From JBEGHD01 sp049334165 (GTDB lineage Bacteria > Bacteroidota > Bacteroidia > Flavobacteriales_D > Sanyastnellaceae), in assembly GCA_049334165.1 (NCBI GenBank), contig JBEGHD010000004.1: a DNA stretch of 64,000 bases. One strand, written 5' to 3'. Made by a program: the position numbers and the translations under genes. This document shows positions 23,251 through 32,593 of this stretch, piece after piece. The notes under the pieces were generated by a model, which ran no database searches, was not told where the DNA came from, and saw only the letters and a list, made by a program, of their open reading frames with translations. The stretch's first letter is position 1. Each line of letters starts with the position of its first letter.

Positions 23251-25650
23251 TTGATGATTCATTCACTTCTTGGTCGGCAAGCAATCAGTAAATACCTCAA
23301 GCGGCTTTCATGTTGTTTGATACTTACCTGCCTTTTGTCCAATGAAGTTTATTCTCAGCAGTTTTTTAATGACATCACCAACGGCAGTAATGTAATCCAT
23401 TCTTTTGATGCCGAGTATGGTGGAGGTGCAAGCTTTGTAGATTTTGATGATGACGGCTGGGACGACCTCACGGTTTGCGATAATGATGGCATCAAGTTCT
23501 TCAAGAACGACAGCGGACAGTTTTCACTGATTACGCCTCCTGTGAACTTAGAAAGTGCGTACAAACAAGTCACCTGGGTTGATTTCGACAATGATGGTGA
23601 TAAGGATCTCTTTTGCAGCGGTGAGTATGTTCCTTTTCGACTTTTTGAAAGAATCGCTGATTTCACTTTTGAAGAAATCACCGTTGAGTCAGGACTTCCA
23701 TCAACCAATGCACGCACCAACGGCCATTCATGGGGGGATTACAACAAAGATGGATTACTCGATTTGTTCATTTGTAACTACGATCATCAATCTTACTCCA
23801 ATTGGATCTTTAAAAACAATGGCGATGGCACCTTCACCGACAAAACTGTTGAGTTGGGTTTTGACGAGGAGTTAGAGTTTTCTTTTCAATCGGTTTTTCT
23901 CGACTACAACAATGATGGATGGCAGGATCTTTTGGTGATAAACGATAAAACATTCCATCCAAACAGGCTTTATAAAAATGAATATGGGACTTTCGTAGAT
24001 GTGACCATCGCTTCGGGTCTTCACTATCAGGTAAACGCAATGAGCAACACTGTAGCGGACTACAACAATGACGGGTTGCAAGATATCTTTATATCTGATG
24101 CTAATAACAACCTGCTTCACAAAAACAATGGTGATGGCACTTTCGAAGAAATTGCTCAGTCAGCGGGACTCTCCAACATTGGCTTCACCTGGGGCGGATT
24201 GTTTGTTGATGTAGACAACAATGCTCTTCTCGATCTGATAATATGCTCTTCAAAAGAAATTGCACAGAGCGGCAGAAACAGATTGTTTATGAATGATGGT
24301 GATGACTCATTCACTCTAAACAATATTTCGGGACTGGGAAATCAATTGACAGACTCATATTGTCCAATAAGTGGCGATATTGACAACGATGGATTTTCAG
24401 ATGTCTTCATTACAGGAGGTAATGAGGACCTTTCTGTTGTGATGAAAAACCTTGGAAATGGTGGTAATTACCTCAAATTAACACTGGAAGGTGTGATCAG
24501 CAACCGAGATGGAATAGGCTCCAGAATTGAGCTTTGGACCGATTCCGTAAAGCAAACGAAATATACCCTATGCGGTGAAGGATACCTCGGACAAAATAGC
24601 AATAACATGATTTTTGGCCTGGGATCAGCAACCACCGTAGACTCTCTCAAAGTTACCTGGCTCAGTGGAGTGATTGATAAAATCTATAATCTTCCTCCAA
24701 ATCAAGATATCGAAATAGTCGAAGGACAATCACTGAGTAACCAAATAGTGGTAGATGGTGAACTTTCGCTTTGCGATGGCGATTCTACACTTCTCATTGC
24801 AGGAGATTTTGAAAGTTTTCTATGGAACACCGGAGACACAACTTCTTCTATCTCAGTCAGTTCAAATGGCGATTTCTCAGTTGCTGTAATTGATAGCTTT
24901 GGGTTTGAAATTCATTCAGACACCGTGAATATAGCTCATCACCCTAACCCGTTGATTTCTCCTACTGTCGAACATGTATCGTGCTTTGGCAATGATGACG
25001 GGGCAATTTCACTGCAAAACCTGTCTGGTTCTCCTGTCGACACCTGCATTTGGAACAACGAAATATCGGGAACTGCAATAGACTCACTTCCTCCTGGCCA
25101 GTACAATTATGAATTCATAGATATCTATGGGTGCTCAGCATCTGGCACTCTAAGCATAGCTGAGCCCTACCCACTTAAGCTTACGGCTAACACGACAAAT
25201 CAAGTCGGGGACGAGGCTGGAAGTGCTGAGGTTTTTATCAATGGTGGCACTTCTCCCTACTCTGTCTACTGGAGCAACGGAGCTGAGAACACACTCTTGC
25301 AAGACAGCCTGGAGGCAGGTTTTTATGGTGTCTGGGTGGTGGACACAAATGGTTGCAAAGAGTACGAAATCTTGTTCATCGACTTTATTCAATCTCTTGC
25401 AAGTCCTGATGCTGAAAAAGTAAAAGCGTACCCCAATCCAGTTTCGAGTAATCTAAAAATCGAAAACCTACCTTTAGGAACCAGATTAGTAGAAGTCACT
25501 AACGTGGACGGCAGATCATTGATTAGCAAAGTAGCAACTACAAAGAGATCTTCTCTCACTGTCGATCTAAACAATTTGTCTAGCGGAGTTTATTTCCTCA
25601 AAATTTATCATCAGACTGGCATTTTTACAAAGCAGATAATCAAACACTGA
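23251..25650 (+). CDS. FG-GAP/VCBS-repeat, ASPIC/UnbV secreted protein with T9SS tail (paralogue 3)
   Basis: A 799-residue paralogue. The start may be ATG at 23251 or at 23254, which are adjacent; both are in the same frame. After the signal peptide (SCCLILTCLLSNEVYSQ) come the propeller blades (DFDDDGWDD, DFDNDGDKD, DYNKDGLLD, DYNNDGWQD, DIDNDGFSD), the ASPIC/UnbV domain (LEGVISNRDGIGSRIELWTD), SprB-like repeats (VSCFGNDDGAISLQNLSG, NGGTSPYSVYWSNG) and the T9SS sorting domain (YPNPVSSNLKIENL, LSSGVYFLKIYHQTG). The N-termini of paralogues 2 and 3 share a Leu/Lys/Cys-rich pattern before the signal peptide (KHLSCC, KRLSCC), supporting recent duplication of the pair. Confidence 0.9.
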   Translation: MMIHSLLGRQAISKYLKRLSCCLILTCLLSNEVYSQQFFNDITNGSNVIHSFDAEYGGGASFVDFDDDGWDDLTVCDNDGIKFFKNDSGQFSLITPPVNLESAYKQVTWVDFDNDGDKDLFCSGEYVPFRLFERIADFTFEEITVESGLPSTNARTNGHSWGDYNKDGLLDLFICNYDHQSYSNWIFKNNGDGTFTDKTVELGFDEELEFSFQSVFLDYNNDGWQDLLVINDKTFHPNRLYKNEYGTFVDVTIASGLHYQVNAMSNTVADYNNDGLQDIFISDANNNLLHKNNGDGTFEEIAQSAGLSNIGFTWGGLFVDVDNNALLDLIICSSKEIAQSGRNRLFMNDGDDSFTLNNISGLGNQLTDSYCPISGDIDNDGFSDVFITGGNEDLSVVMKNLGNGGNYLKLTLEGVISNRDGIGSRIELWTDSVKQTKYTLCGEGYLGQNSNNMIFGLGSATTVDSLKVTWLSGVIDKIYNLPPNQDIEIVEGQSLSNQIVVDGELSLCDGDSTLLIAGDFESFLWNTGDTTSSISVSSNGDFSVAVIDSFGFEIHSDTVNIAHHPNPLISPTVEHVSCFGNDDGAISLQNLSGSPVDTCIWNNEISGTAIDSLPPGQYNYEFIDIYGCSASGTLSIAEPYPLKLTANTTNQVGDEAGSAEVFINGGTSPYSVYWSNGAENTLLQDSLEAGFYGVWVVDTNGCKEYEILFIDFIQSLASPDAEKVKAYPNPVSSNLKIENLPLGTRLVEVTNVDGRSLISKVATTKRSSLTVDLNNLSSGVYFLKIYHQTGIFTKQIIKH

Positions 25651-25737
25651 AAAATTTCTCATCGGTTCTATTAACCGATTGCAAAAGAACTTCAAGCGAA
25701 GTATATTTGGAACTCCGACAACCTTTTTGAAACAGCT

Positions 25738-26778
25738 ATGCTGGTCCAAACTTATTTTCCAAATACGCTGGCGCCCGCCAGATATGACTACTACCTGGCT
25801 TCAGGCTGGTTTAGAGGGTCGGTGATGCTCTACAAAATGGAACTTCTTTGCCTCGACAATGACATTTTCTCCGTGGTAAATATTCGGCTGAACACAGGAG
25901 ACTTCGAAATGAAGAAGCGCCACCGCAAGCTATTCAAGAAAAACAACAAGAAGTACACAGTCAAAGTAAGTGAGGCCTCTATAAGCTCCAGAAAAGAAGA
26001 CCTGTACGAAAAGCAAAAACACAAATTCAAAGGCTTTATCCATAGTTCACTATCAGACTTTTTGCATGCAGGATTCATGGATACAGTGTTCGATACCAAA
26101 CAGGTTGAAGTCTACGATGGTGAAGAACTGGTTGCTGTTAGCTATTTTGATGTCGGATTTAGAAGCATGGCCAGCCTGCTCTGCCTTTACGACAAGGATT
26201 ACAGTAAAGACAGCCTCGGGATTTTTACCATGCTTCATGAAGTTGAATACGCAAAAGACCAGGGTATTCACTGGTACTACCCAGGCTATGTACTAGACAA
26301 AAGCTCTTCGTTCGATTACAAGCTGGGGCTTGGTGAATATGAGTTTTACCACACCAATAAAAAGTGGCTGCCGTTTAGTGAATTTGACCCTGCCAAAACC
26401 CTCGGCAGCAAGTTGATGACGGAAACCAGAAGTCTGTCCGAAGAGCTAAACAGGTTTGGTTTAAAGCACAAAATGTACCTCTATCCTTTTTTCTCGATGG
26501 GATTTATGAATAGTTGGGATGTCGATTTTTTGAGATATCCTGTTTTCTTGCACATCGATCAAATTGGAGATCAATCGACCATTGTGGTCTACTGCACTGA
26601 TGAAAAGGCCTTTAAAGTTTTGCTCGTGGATAGCAACGAAAAACATCAGAGTTTGGTGAATATCGAAATCAGCAATGAGTTGGCACAGAGCGAAAACTAC
26701 TTCCGAAAGCTGATCGCTACCGATGATCTTTTGCTAACTAGCAGTAGCAAACGACAGATCGCTGAGTTCCTCACGTGA
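25738..26778 (+). CDS. Arginyl/leucyl-tRNA-protein transferase-like (ATE family) protein
   Basis: A 346-residue protein resembling ATE/Bpt enzymes, which transfer an amino acid from aminoacyl-tRNA to protein N-termini in the N-degron pathway. The N-terminal part has YDYYLASGWFRGSVMLYKME and a KRHRKLFKKN basic motif. The GNAT-like C-terminal part is clearer: ELVAVSYFDVGFRSMASL, then KDSLGIFTMLHEVEYAKDQG and HWYYPGYVLDKSSSFDYK. The N-terminal CxxC/CC cluster of classical ATE is not present; only one Cys (LLCLDND) is in this area. This may mean a divergent activity. It lies alone after the FG-GAP operon. Confidence 0.75.
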   Translation: MLVQTYFPNTLAPARYDYYLASGWFRGSVMLYKMELLCLDNDIFSVVNIRLNTGDFEMKKRHRKLFKKNNKKYTVKVSEASISSRKEDLYEKQKHKFKGFIHSSLSDFLHAGFMDTVFDTKQVEVYDGEELVAVSYFDVGFRSMASLLCLYDKDYSKDSLGIFTMLHEVEYAKDQGIHWYYPGYVLDKSSSFDYKLGLGEYEFYHTNKKWLPFSEFDPAKTLGSKLMTETRSLSEELNRFGLKHKMYLYPFFSMGFMNSWDVDFLRYPVFLHIDQIGDQSTIVVYCTDEKAFKVLLVDSNEKHQSLVNIEISNELAQSENYFRKLIATDDLLLTSSSKRQIAEFLT

Positions 26779-26864
26779 GTCCTATTTTTGAGAAAGTGGA
26801 TCGACTTTAATTGTTCAGCGCAGATTAAAGTTTCATTTTTGCCCGAGCAACTTTTTACTCTGCC

Positions 26865-27623
26865 ATGAGAAAACTCACACTCATATTCTTCATTCTGGCT
26901 TGCTCTTCACAAGTCATAGGGCAAATAGCCAACATTGAAAACAAACGTAAATCGCAGCGTGAAGAAGGCTTCTCTGGAAACATTAACATCGACTTTTCTT
27001 ACGTAAAAAACCTCGAAGAAATCTATCAATTCGGTGGTACCGGCAGACTCTACTACTTCAAAAAGCAACATGGATTTATGCTTTTGGGAGACTCCAAAGT
27101 AGTTCAAACAGACGGAGAAGATTTGGTGAACAACAATTTTGAACACGTTCGATACAACCTGGCTTTGGACACCGCCCGAATCTTTGTGTTTGAGGCTTTT
27201 GAGCAATTGCAACAAAACAGAGTGCAAAACATCGACCTGAGAGCTCTGGCCGGCTCGGGAATGAGATTTTCTCTGGCCTCCACCGATTCAATTGCATTTT
27301 ATCTGGGAGTAAGCGGTATGTACGAATACGAAGAATCTACTGAGTCAACTGAAATTGAACGCAACTGGCGCGCAAGTAGTTATTTGTCTGCAGACTGGCA
27401 AGCCACCGAAAATTTCGGTATGAATCTCATCGTTTACTATCAGCCTGTCTTCAAAGATTTTCAGGACTATCGAATTAGTGGAGAGTTTGCACTGCGACTG
27501 AAAATAAGTGAAAAGCTCAGGTTCGTTTCTTCAGTGAATCTGGTTTACGACAATCGCCCGTTACCAAATATCCCAAACAACATCATCAATGTTAGCAACG
27601 GCCTTCGCTACAACTTCAATTAA
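26865..27623 (+). CDS. DUF481 outer-membrane beta-barrel protein
   Basis: A 252-residue protein with signal peptide (LIFFILACSSQVIGQ) followed by amphipathic antiparallel strands: GFSGNINIDFSYVKNLEEIYQF, LLGDSKVVQTDGEDLVNN, FEHVRYNL and a closing LRFVSSVNLVYDNRP-N-YNFN that ends with an aromatic-Asn pair. This is the DUF481 (salt-induced outer membrane protein-like) family, with the 'FEHVRYN.D' segment. Function is not known. It has its own spacing and is followed by the small-protein/TonB-receptor pair. Confidence 0.75.
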   Translation: MRKLTLIFFILACSSQVIGQIANIENKRKSQREEGFSGNINIDFSYVKNLEEIYQFGGTGRLYYFKKQHGFMLLGDSKVVQTDGEDLVNNNFEHVRYNLALDTARIFVFEAFEQLQQNRVQNIDLRALAGSGMRFSLASTDSIAFYLGVSGMYEYEESTESTEIERNWRASSYLSADWQATENFGMNLIVYYQPVFKDFQDYRISGEFALRLKISEKLRFVSSVNLVYDNRPLPNIPNNIINVSNGLRYNFN

Positions 27624-27686
27624 AGCAAAAGTCTTATCGGAAATTCAGGATCGGATTAGAGTGACCTTTATTACCTTGCGCTACCA

Positions 27687-28214
27687 GTGAAAAAGACCAC
27701 GGCCATATTACTTTTTTTCGCTCTCACCTTCCCGTTTTGGGGAAGCTTTGTGGCATTGCATATTCAGAAAGAAGCCTTGCAGCGAGAAATCAAATGGTCG
27801 ATTGCCGAAGGTTTGCCAAAATCACAACTTACCCAGCTCTCTTTTCAATCCGATGAAATTGACAGCCTGGTCAATTGGAAGCACAGCAAAGAGTTTGAAT
27901 ATGAAGGAGAGATGTTCGACATCGTCCAAACAGAAATCACTGGCGACAGCACTCACTTCTGGTGCTGGTGGGATAAGGAAGAGACGTTGCTGAATAAAAG
28001 GATTGATAAGCTCGCTTACGTTGCCCTAAGTGGCGATGAAAAGACACACAAACAGCAGGAGCATTTTTTAATGTTTGTAAAGCTTTTGAATCTGCCGCCA
28101 AAAAATGTGACAAGCGCTGCAAGCTCTGAATTGGGAGTTACCCACGAAACTTCCGGAGAATTCAATATTCTGACTAACAACTCCGTCCCCGACACTCCCC
28201 CACCAAAGTGCTAG
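27687..28214 (+). CDS. Hypothetical secreted protein paired with a TonB receptor
   Basis: A 175-residue protein starting with GTG. A hydrophobic N-terminal helix (ILLFFALTFPFWGSFVAL) is a signal or anchor. The rest is soluble, with a conspicuous HFWCWWDKEE motif near residues 94-103 and a disordered tail ending in PDTPPPKC. The family, of unknown function, is typically found directly before TonB-dependent receptors in Bacteroidota; here its stop codon overlaps the region just upstream of the receptor gene. The pairing suggests an accessory role in uptake or sensing of a small ligand, which is inference only. Confidence 0.65.
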   Translation: MKKTTAILLFFALTFPFWGSFVALHIQKEALQREIKWSIAEGLPKSQLTQLSFQSDEIDSLVNWKHSKEFEYEGEMFDIVQTEITGDSTHFWCWWDKEETLLNKRIDKLAYVALSGDEKTHKQQEHFLMFVKLLNLPPKNVTSAASSELGVTHETSGEFNILTNNSVPDTPPPKC

Positions 28215-28283
28215 TTGATAAAACTGAAACTCAATTTTGCCGAAAAAGTATTATCAACTTTCACAAACAGAAAAATAATTTTA

Positions 28284-30701
28284 ATGAATAGAATATTTTT
28301 GATCGCAGCTCTGGTAGCTTTCTCCTACGGGCTACAGGCACAGGTGATCACAATCAAAGACAGACAGAGTAATGAGCCTCTCGAGCTCGTAACGCTGTCG
28401 AGTAATTCACCTCAGGCATTTGCCACAACCAATGCAAAGGGTGAAGTTAATATTGAAAAATTTAAAGGAGCTGAAAAAATCAAGATTACCCATGTAGGGC
28501 ACAGAATGGAGGTGATTGATTATAGCAGTCTCTCACAGCTGCAAGGGCCGCTGCTACTCACGCCATCTAAAATCACGCTCGATCAGGTGGTGGTGTCAGC
28601 TACGCGCTGGAAACAATCACAAAGTGATATTCCGGCAAAAATCTCAACCATCTCTGCAGAAGATGTGGAACTTCAAAATCCACAGACTACGGCAGATCTG
28701 TTGGGTACTTCTGGAGAAGTTTTTATCCAGAAAAGCCAGCAAGGAGGCGGCAGCCCAATGATACGAGGATTCGCCACCAATCGTCTTTTGATAAGTGTGG
28801 ATGGAGTGCGAATGAACACTGCAATTTTTAGAAGTGGAAACCTTCAAAATGTCATTTCGCTGGATCCGTTTGCCATAGAACGCACAGAAGTGCTTTTCGG
28901 CCCCGGCTCTGTGATTTATGGAAGTGATGCCATTGGAGGGGTGATGAGCTTCACAACACTCGACCCAGAACTGGGAGAGAGTAGCGAAGACCCTCTGATT
29001 AAAGGAAGTGGCTTGATGCGTTTCTCTTCTGCCAACAACGAGCAAACAGGTCACTTTGATGTGAACGTAGGATGGGAAAAATGGGCGATGGTAACGAGCA
29101 TCTCACACTTTAACTACGGAGACTTGAGAATGGGATCGGAAGGACCTGATGATTACTTGTCTGAGCAATATGTTCAGCGAATTGACAGTATGGATCAGGT
29201 TGTAGATAACAAAGACCCATTGGTGCAGAAACCGACCGGTTACACTCAAACCAACATCATGCAAAAAGTTCGGTTTAAACCGAATGAACTGTGGGACTTC
29301 AACTATGCCTTCCACTATTCAGAAACTTCAGATTTTCCTCGCTACGACAGGCTGGTGAGAAGAGAAGACAACGGTCAGCCAAGAAGTGCTCGCTGGTTCT
29401 ACGGCCCTCAAAAATGGGCAATGAACAACCTGAGCATTACTAATTCGAGAGTGAATGCACTTTACGATGAAGTGACCCTGCGTTTAGCCATGCAATATTT
29501 CGAGGAAAGCCGATTTGATAGAGATTTTAATAGCCCCATTAGAAACGAACGCACGGAACAGGTCTACGCTTACTCTGCCAACCTTGACTTCAACAAACAG
29601 TTTAATGAAAGGCATCACCTGTTCTATGGTTTCGAGGCGATTTACAACGATGTCCATTCTGTAGGAAACCAGAGAAACATCATCACCGAAGTGGTGGAAG
29701 ATGGACCGGACAGATATCCTGAGTCGACCTGGGCATCTTATGCTGGTTATCTCAACTATGAGTTTAAAGTTTTCGAAAGATTTACACTTCAGGCAGGTGG
29801 ACGCTATAACCTCTTCATGCTCGAAGCTGACTTTAGTGATAACCTCCCCTACTATCCACTTCCTTTTGAAAATGCTTCAATCGAGAATGCAGCAGCAACC
29901 GGAAGTCTTGGTGGCGTTTACCAACCAAACGACAAGTGGGCCATTAACGTCAACCTATCAAGTGGCTTTAGAGCACCTAATGTCGATGACTTTGGTAAAA
30001 TATTCGATTCGGAAGCTGGTAGTGTTGTAGTTCCAAACAGTCAGCTCAATGCTGAATACGCGTACAACGCAGAAGTCGGAGTTGCCAAAATATTTGGAGA
30101 ATCTGTGAAACTGGATGTCACCGGATACTACACAATTCTGGAAGATGCCATGGTCAGGAGAGATTTTACTCTAAACGGCCAGGATAGCATTTTGTATGAC
30201 GATGAGCTCAGTCAGGTGCAGGCAATTCAGAATGCAGCTGAAGCTACAGTTTGGGGAGTTCAGGCCGGTCTGGAAGTTAAGCTTCCCGGAGGCTTTGGTA
30301 TCAGCTCCAGATTCAATTATCAGGAAGGTGAAGAAGAACTCGATGATGGATCAGTGAGTCCTTCGAGACATGCTGCTCCGTGGTTTGGAGTTTCCAGACT
30401 CACCTACACTCAAGACAAATTAGAAATGCAGGTTTATGCCATGTACAGTGGAGAAGTTACCTTCGAAAACCTCAATATTGAGGAGAGAGGCAAACCATGG
30501 CTTTACGCTTCAGATGAGAACGGCAACCCGTATTCCCCTTCGTGGTATACCGTGAACTTCAAAGCAAACTACAGACTAAACGAACATCTTAGTTTGAGTG
30601 CAGGGCTGGAGAATATGCTCGATCAGAGATATCGACCTTACAGCTCTGGATTAACTGCGGCAGGAAGAAATGTTGTGCTCTCAGCTAGAGCCACTTTTTA
30701 A
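28284..30701 (+). CDS. TonB-dependent outer-membrane receptor
   Basis: An 805-residue receptor that imports a substrate across the outer membrane with energy from TonB-ExbBD. The ATG at 28284 was chosen because it gives a signal peptide (IFLIAALVAFSYGLQAQ); a TTG at 28215 is in frame but adds an improbable leader. Next come a carboxypeptidase-regulatory-like domain (residues ~20-95), then the plug domain (IPAKISTISAEDVELQNPQTTADLL, shown in part; QQGGGSPMIRGFATNRLLIS), and the long barrel (FGPGSVIYGSDAIGGVM; RYRPYSSGLTAAGRNVVLSARATF at the end in part) ending in a terminal Phe. Features resemble haem/iron and vitamin receptors, but the substrate is not determined. Confidence 0.93.
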   Translation: MNRIFLIAALVAFSYGLQAQVITIKDRQSNEPLELVTLSSNSPQAFATTNAKGEVNIEKFKGAEKIKITHVGHRMEVIDYSSLSQLQGPLLLTPSKITLDQVVVSATRWKQSQSDIPAKISTISAEDVELQNPQTTADLLGTSGEVFIQKSQQGGGSPMIRGFATNRLLISVDGVRMNTAIFRSGNLQNVISLDPFAIERTEVLFGPGSVIYGSDAIGGVMSFTTLDPELGESSEDPLIKGSGLMRFSSANNEQTGHFDVNVGWEKWAMVTSISHFNYGDLRMGSEGPDDYLSEQYVQRIDSMDQVVDNKDPLVQKPTGYTQTNIMQKVRFKPNELWDFNYAFHYSETSDFPRYDRLVRREDNGQPRSARWFYGPQKWAMNNLSITNSRVNALYDEVTLRLAMQYFEESRFDRDFNSPIRNERTEQVYAYSANLDFNKQFNERHHLFYGFEAIYNDVHSVGNQRNIITEVVEDGPDRYPESTWASYAGYLNYEFKVFERFTLQAGGRYNLFMLEADFSDNLPYYPLPFENASIENAAATGSLGGVYQPNDKWAINVNLSSGFRAPNVDDFGKIFDSEAGSVVVPNSQLNAEYAYNAEVGVAKIFGESVKLDVTGYYTILEDAMVRRDFTLNGQDSILYDDELSQVQAIQNAAEATVWGVQAGLEVKLPGGFGISSRFNYQEGEEELDDGSVSPSRHAAPWFGVSRLTYTQDKLEMQVYAMYSGEVTFENLNIEERGKPWLYASDENGNPYSPSWYTVNFKANYRLNEHLSLSAGLENMLDQRYRPYSSGLTAAGRNVVLSARATF

Positions 30702-30726
30702 CTGACTGTTTAAAATCCTTCACACG

Positions 30727-30768
30727 AAAAACCGCTGTTGTGCATTTGAGTCTACAACAGCGGTTTTT
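30727..30768 (+). terminator. Intrinsic terminator after the TonB receptor
   Basis: A 15-bp perfect stem (AAAAACCGCTGTTGT and its complement) with a 12-base loop and a following T-run (GGTTTTTTTCTTTT). It lies 25 bases after the receptor stop codon. Confidence 0.9.
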
Positions 30769-30847
30769 TTCTTTTCAAATAGAAGTTTAAAAAGTGGCTA
30801 CACACCTTGTAAAATAGGCTTTTCAGACAGAGTAACACAGGTGCCAT

Positions 30848-30874
30848 TTGCTGGCAAATCATTTGTTACATTTG
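30848..30874 (+). promoter_or_regulatory. Candidate sigma-A promoter of pruA
   Basis: TTG (30848-30850), a 16-base spacer and TAcaTTTG (30867-30874). The -7 box is a perfect match, the spacer is a little short. The pruA ATG lies 30 bases downstream. Confidence 0.5.
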
Positions 30875-30904
30875 TCCATCAAATCAAAATAAATCGAAAC
30901 AAAT

Positions 30905-32533
30905 ATGCCAAAAGGAATTTATCAAGTACCACTTCCCACTAACGAGCCGGTGAACGACTACGCTCCAGGAACTCCCGAGCGCGAAAGTCTGATCGCCAAA
31001 TACAACGAGATGTACAATCAGGAACCAATTGATGTACCGATGTACATTGGCGGTGAAGAGGTTCGTACCAACAACAAAAAGGTTCTGAGCCCTCCTCACG
31101 AACACCAAAAGGTATTGGGTCACTTCAACTACGGAGATAAATCTCACGTGAAGTCGGCTATCGATGCAGCTTTGGGCGCAAGAGATCAGTGGGCTTCACT
31201 CTCGTGGGAGCAGCGTGCTGGTGTTTTCCTCAAAGCAGCAGACTTGATTTCAGGTCCATACCGCGACAAAATCAACGCAGCTACGATGTTGGGTCAGTCA
31301 AAAAATGCTTTTCAAACAGAAATTGATGCGGCTTGTGAGTTGATCGACTTCTTGCGCTTTAATGTGGCTTACATGAGCGACATTTACAGCGAGCAGCCCG
31401 ACTCCAACGAAGGACAATGGAACCGTCTCGAATACAGAGCTCTTGAAGGTTTCGTCTTTGCGATTACTCCATTCAACTTTACCGCAATTGCCGGTAACCT
31501 TCCAAGCGCTCCTGCCCTCATGGGTAACGTGGCCGTTTGGAAACCAGCAGAAAGCCAGGTTTACGCTGCCAACGTGGTAATGGAAGTATTCAAAGAAGCC
31601 GGACTTCCCGATGGTGTGATCAACATGATTACTGTTGAAGGTCCGGATGCCGGAGATGTGATTTTCAAACACCCAGATTTTGCAGGGCTTCACTTCACTG
31701 GATCAACAAAAGTGTTTAAGCACCTTTGGAAAGAAATTGGGCAAAACATCGATACCTACAAGTCTTATCCACGCATTGTTGGAGAAACAGGTGGTAAAGA
31801 CTACATCGTGGCTCACAAAACTGCGAAGCCTTTAGCTGTGGCAACAGCCATCGCCAGAGGAGCATTCGAATTCCAGGGTCAGAAATGTTCTGCGGTGTCG
31901 CGTTGCTACATGCCAGACAACATTTGGGACGATGTGAAGTCTCACCTTCTCGAGCAGGTGAACTCATTTAAAATGGGATCGCCAATTGATTTCGAAAATT
32001 TCATCAATGCAGTAATTGACAAACCAGCATTCGAAAAGATTACTGGCTACATCGATTACATCAAAGAACAAGATGATGCAGAAATCATTGCTGGAGGAAA
32101 CTACGATGGATCAAAAGGTTACTTCGTGGAGCCAACGGTAGTGGTAACGTCCAATCCTCACTTCAGAACCATGGAAGAAGAAATCTTCGGTCCTGTTGTG
32201 ACGATCTATGTTTACAAGGCTGATGAGTTCGAGAAAACGCTCGACCTCGTTGACAACACGTCACCTTATGGACTTACCGGAGCCATTTTCTCTCAAGACC
32301 GTTATGCCATCGACCTGGCTACAAAACGTCTTGTGAATACTGCAGGTAACTTCTACATCAACGACAAGCCTACTGGTGCCGTTGTTGGGCAGCAGCCATT
32401 CGGTGGAGCCAGAGGTTCTGGTACCAACGATAAAGCTGGTTCTTACCTAAACTTGCTCCGTTGGGTTTCTGCGAGAACAGTAAAAGAAACATTTGTTCCA
32501 GCAGAAGATTATCGCTACCCATTTATGGGATGA
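30905..32533 (+). CDS. pruA: L-glutamate gamma-semialdehyde dehydrogenase (delta-1-pyrroline-5-carboxylate dehydrogenase)
   Basis: A 542-residue NAD+-dependent aldehyde dehydrogenase oxidising glutamate-5-semialdehyde to glutamate, the second step of proline breakdown. The catalytic Cys is in GQKCSAVSRCYMPD, the catalytic Glu in GETGGKDYIVAH, and the Rossmann region in FAGLHFTGSTKVFK. The length and the N-terminal arm (KGIYQVPLPTNEPV) match the single-domain PutA-independent PruA family. The proline dehydrogenase gene (putA) is not in the window. A terminator follows. Confidence 0.95.
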   Translation: MPKGIYQVPLPTNEPVNDYAPGTPERESLIAKYNEMYNQEPIDVPMYIGGEEVRTNNKKVLSPPHEHQKVLGHFNYGDKSHVKSAIDAALGARDQWASLSWEQRAGVFLKAADLISGPYRDKINAATMLGQSKNAFQTEIDAACELIDFLRFNVAYMSDIYSEQPDSNEGQWNRLEYRALEGFVFAITPFNFTAIAGNLPSAPALMGNVAVWKPAESQVYAANVVMEVFKEAGLPDGVINMITVEGPDAGDVIFKHPDFAGLHFTGSTKVFKHLWKEIGQNIDTYKSYPRIVGETGGKDYIVAHKTAKPLAVATAIARGAFEFQGQKCSAVSRCYMPDNIWDDVKSHLLEQVNSFKMGSPIDFENFINAVIDKPAFEKITGYIDYIKEQDDAEIIAGGNYDGSKGYFVEPTVVVTSNPHFRTMEEEIFGPVVTIYVYKADEFEKTLDLVDNTSPYGLTGAIFSQDRYAIDLATKRLVNTAGNFYINDKPTGAVVGQQPFGGARGSGTNDKAGSYLNLLRWVSARTVKETFVPAEDYRYPFMG

Positions 32534-32554
32534 TCCACTGGACACTGAAATAGG

Positions 32555-32591
32555 AAAAGCCGTTTTGCCACAAGTGCAAAGCGGCTTTTTT
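32555..32591. terminator. Intrinsic terminator between pruA and the glycosyltransferase
   Basis: AAAAGCCGTTTTGC (32555-32568) pairs with GCAAAGCGGCTTTT (32576-32589) in a 14-bp stem with one G-T wobble, loop CACAAGT, and a T-run on the plus strand. It is flanked by convergent genes; the minus-strand T-run is shorter, so it works best for pruA. Confidence 0.85.
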
Positions 32592-32593
32592 AT

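Noticed and set aside
25661..25679. Small ATCGGTT-ctatt-AACCGAT hairpin after the third FG-GAP gene
   Set aside because: Only a 7-bp stem and no T-run; too weak to call a terminator.
28215..28283. Upstream TTG start for the TonB receptor
   Set aside because: The ATG at 28284 begins a normal signal peptide; the extra 23 residues would bury it.
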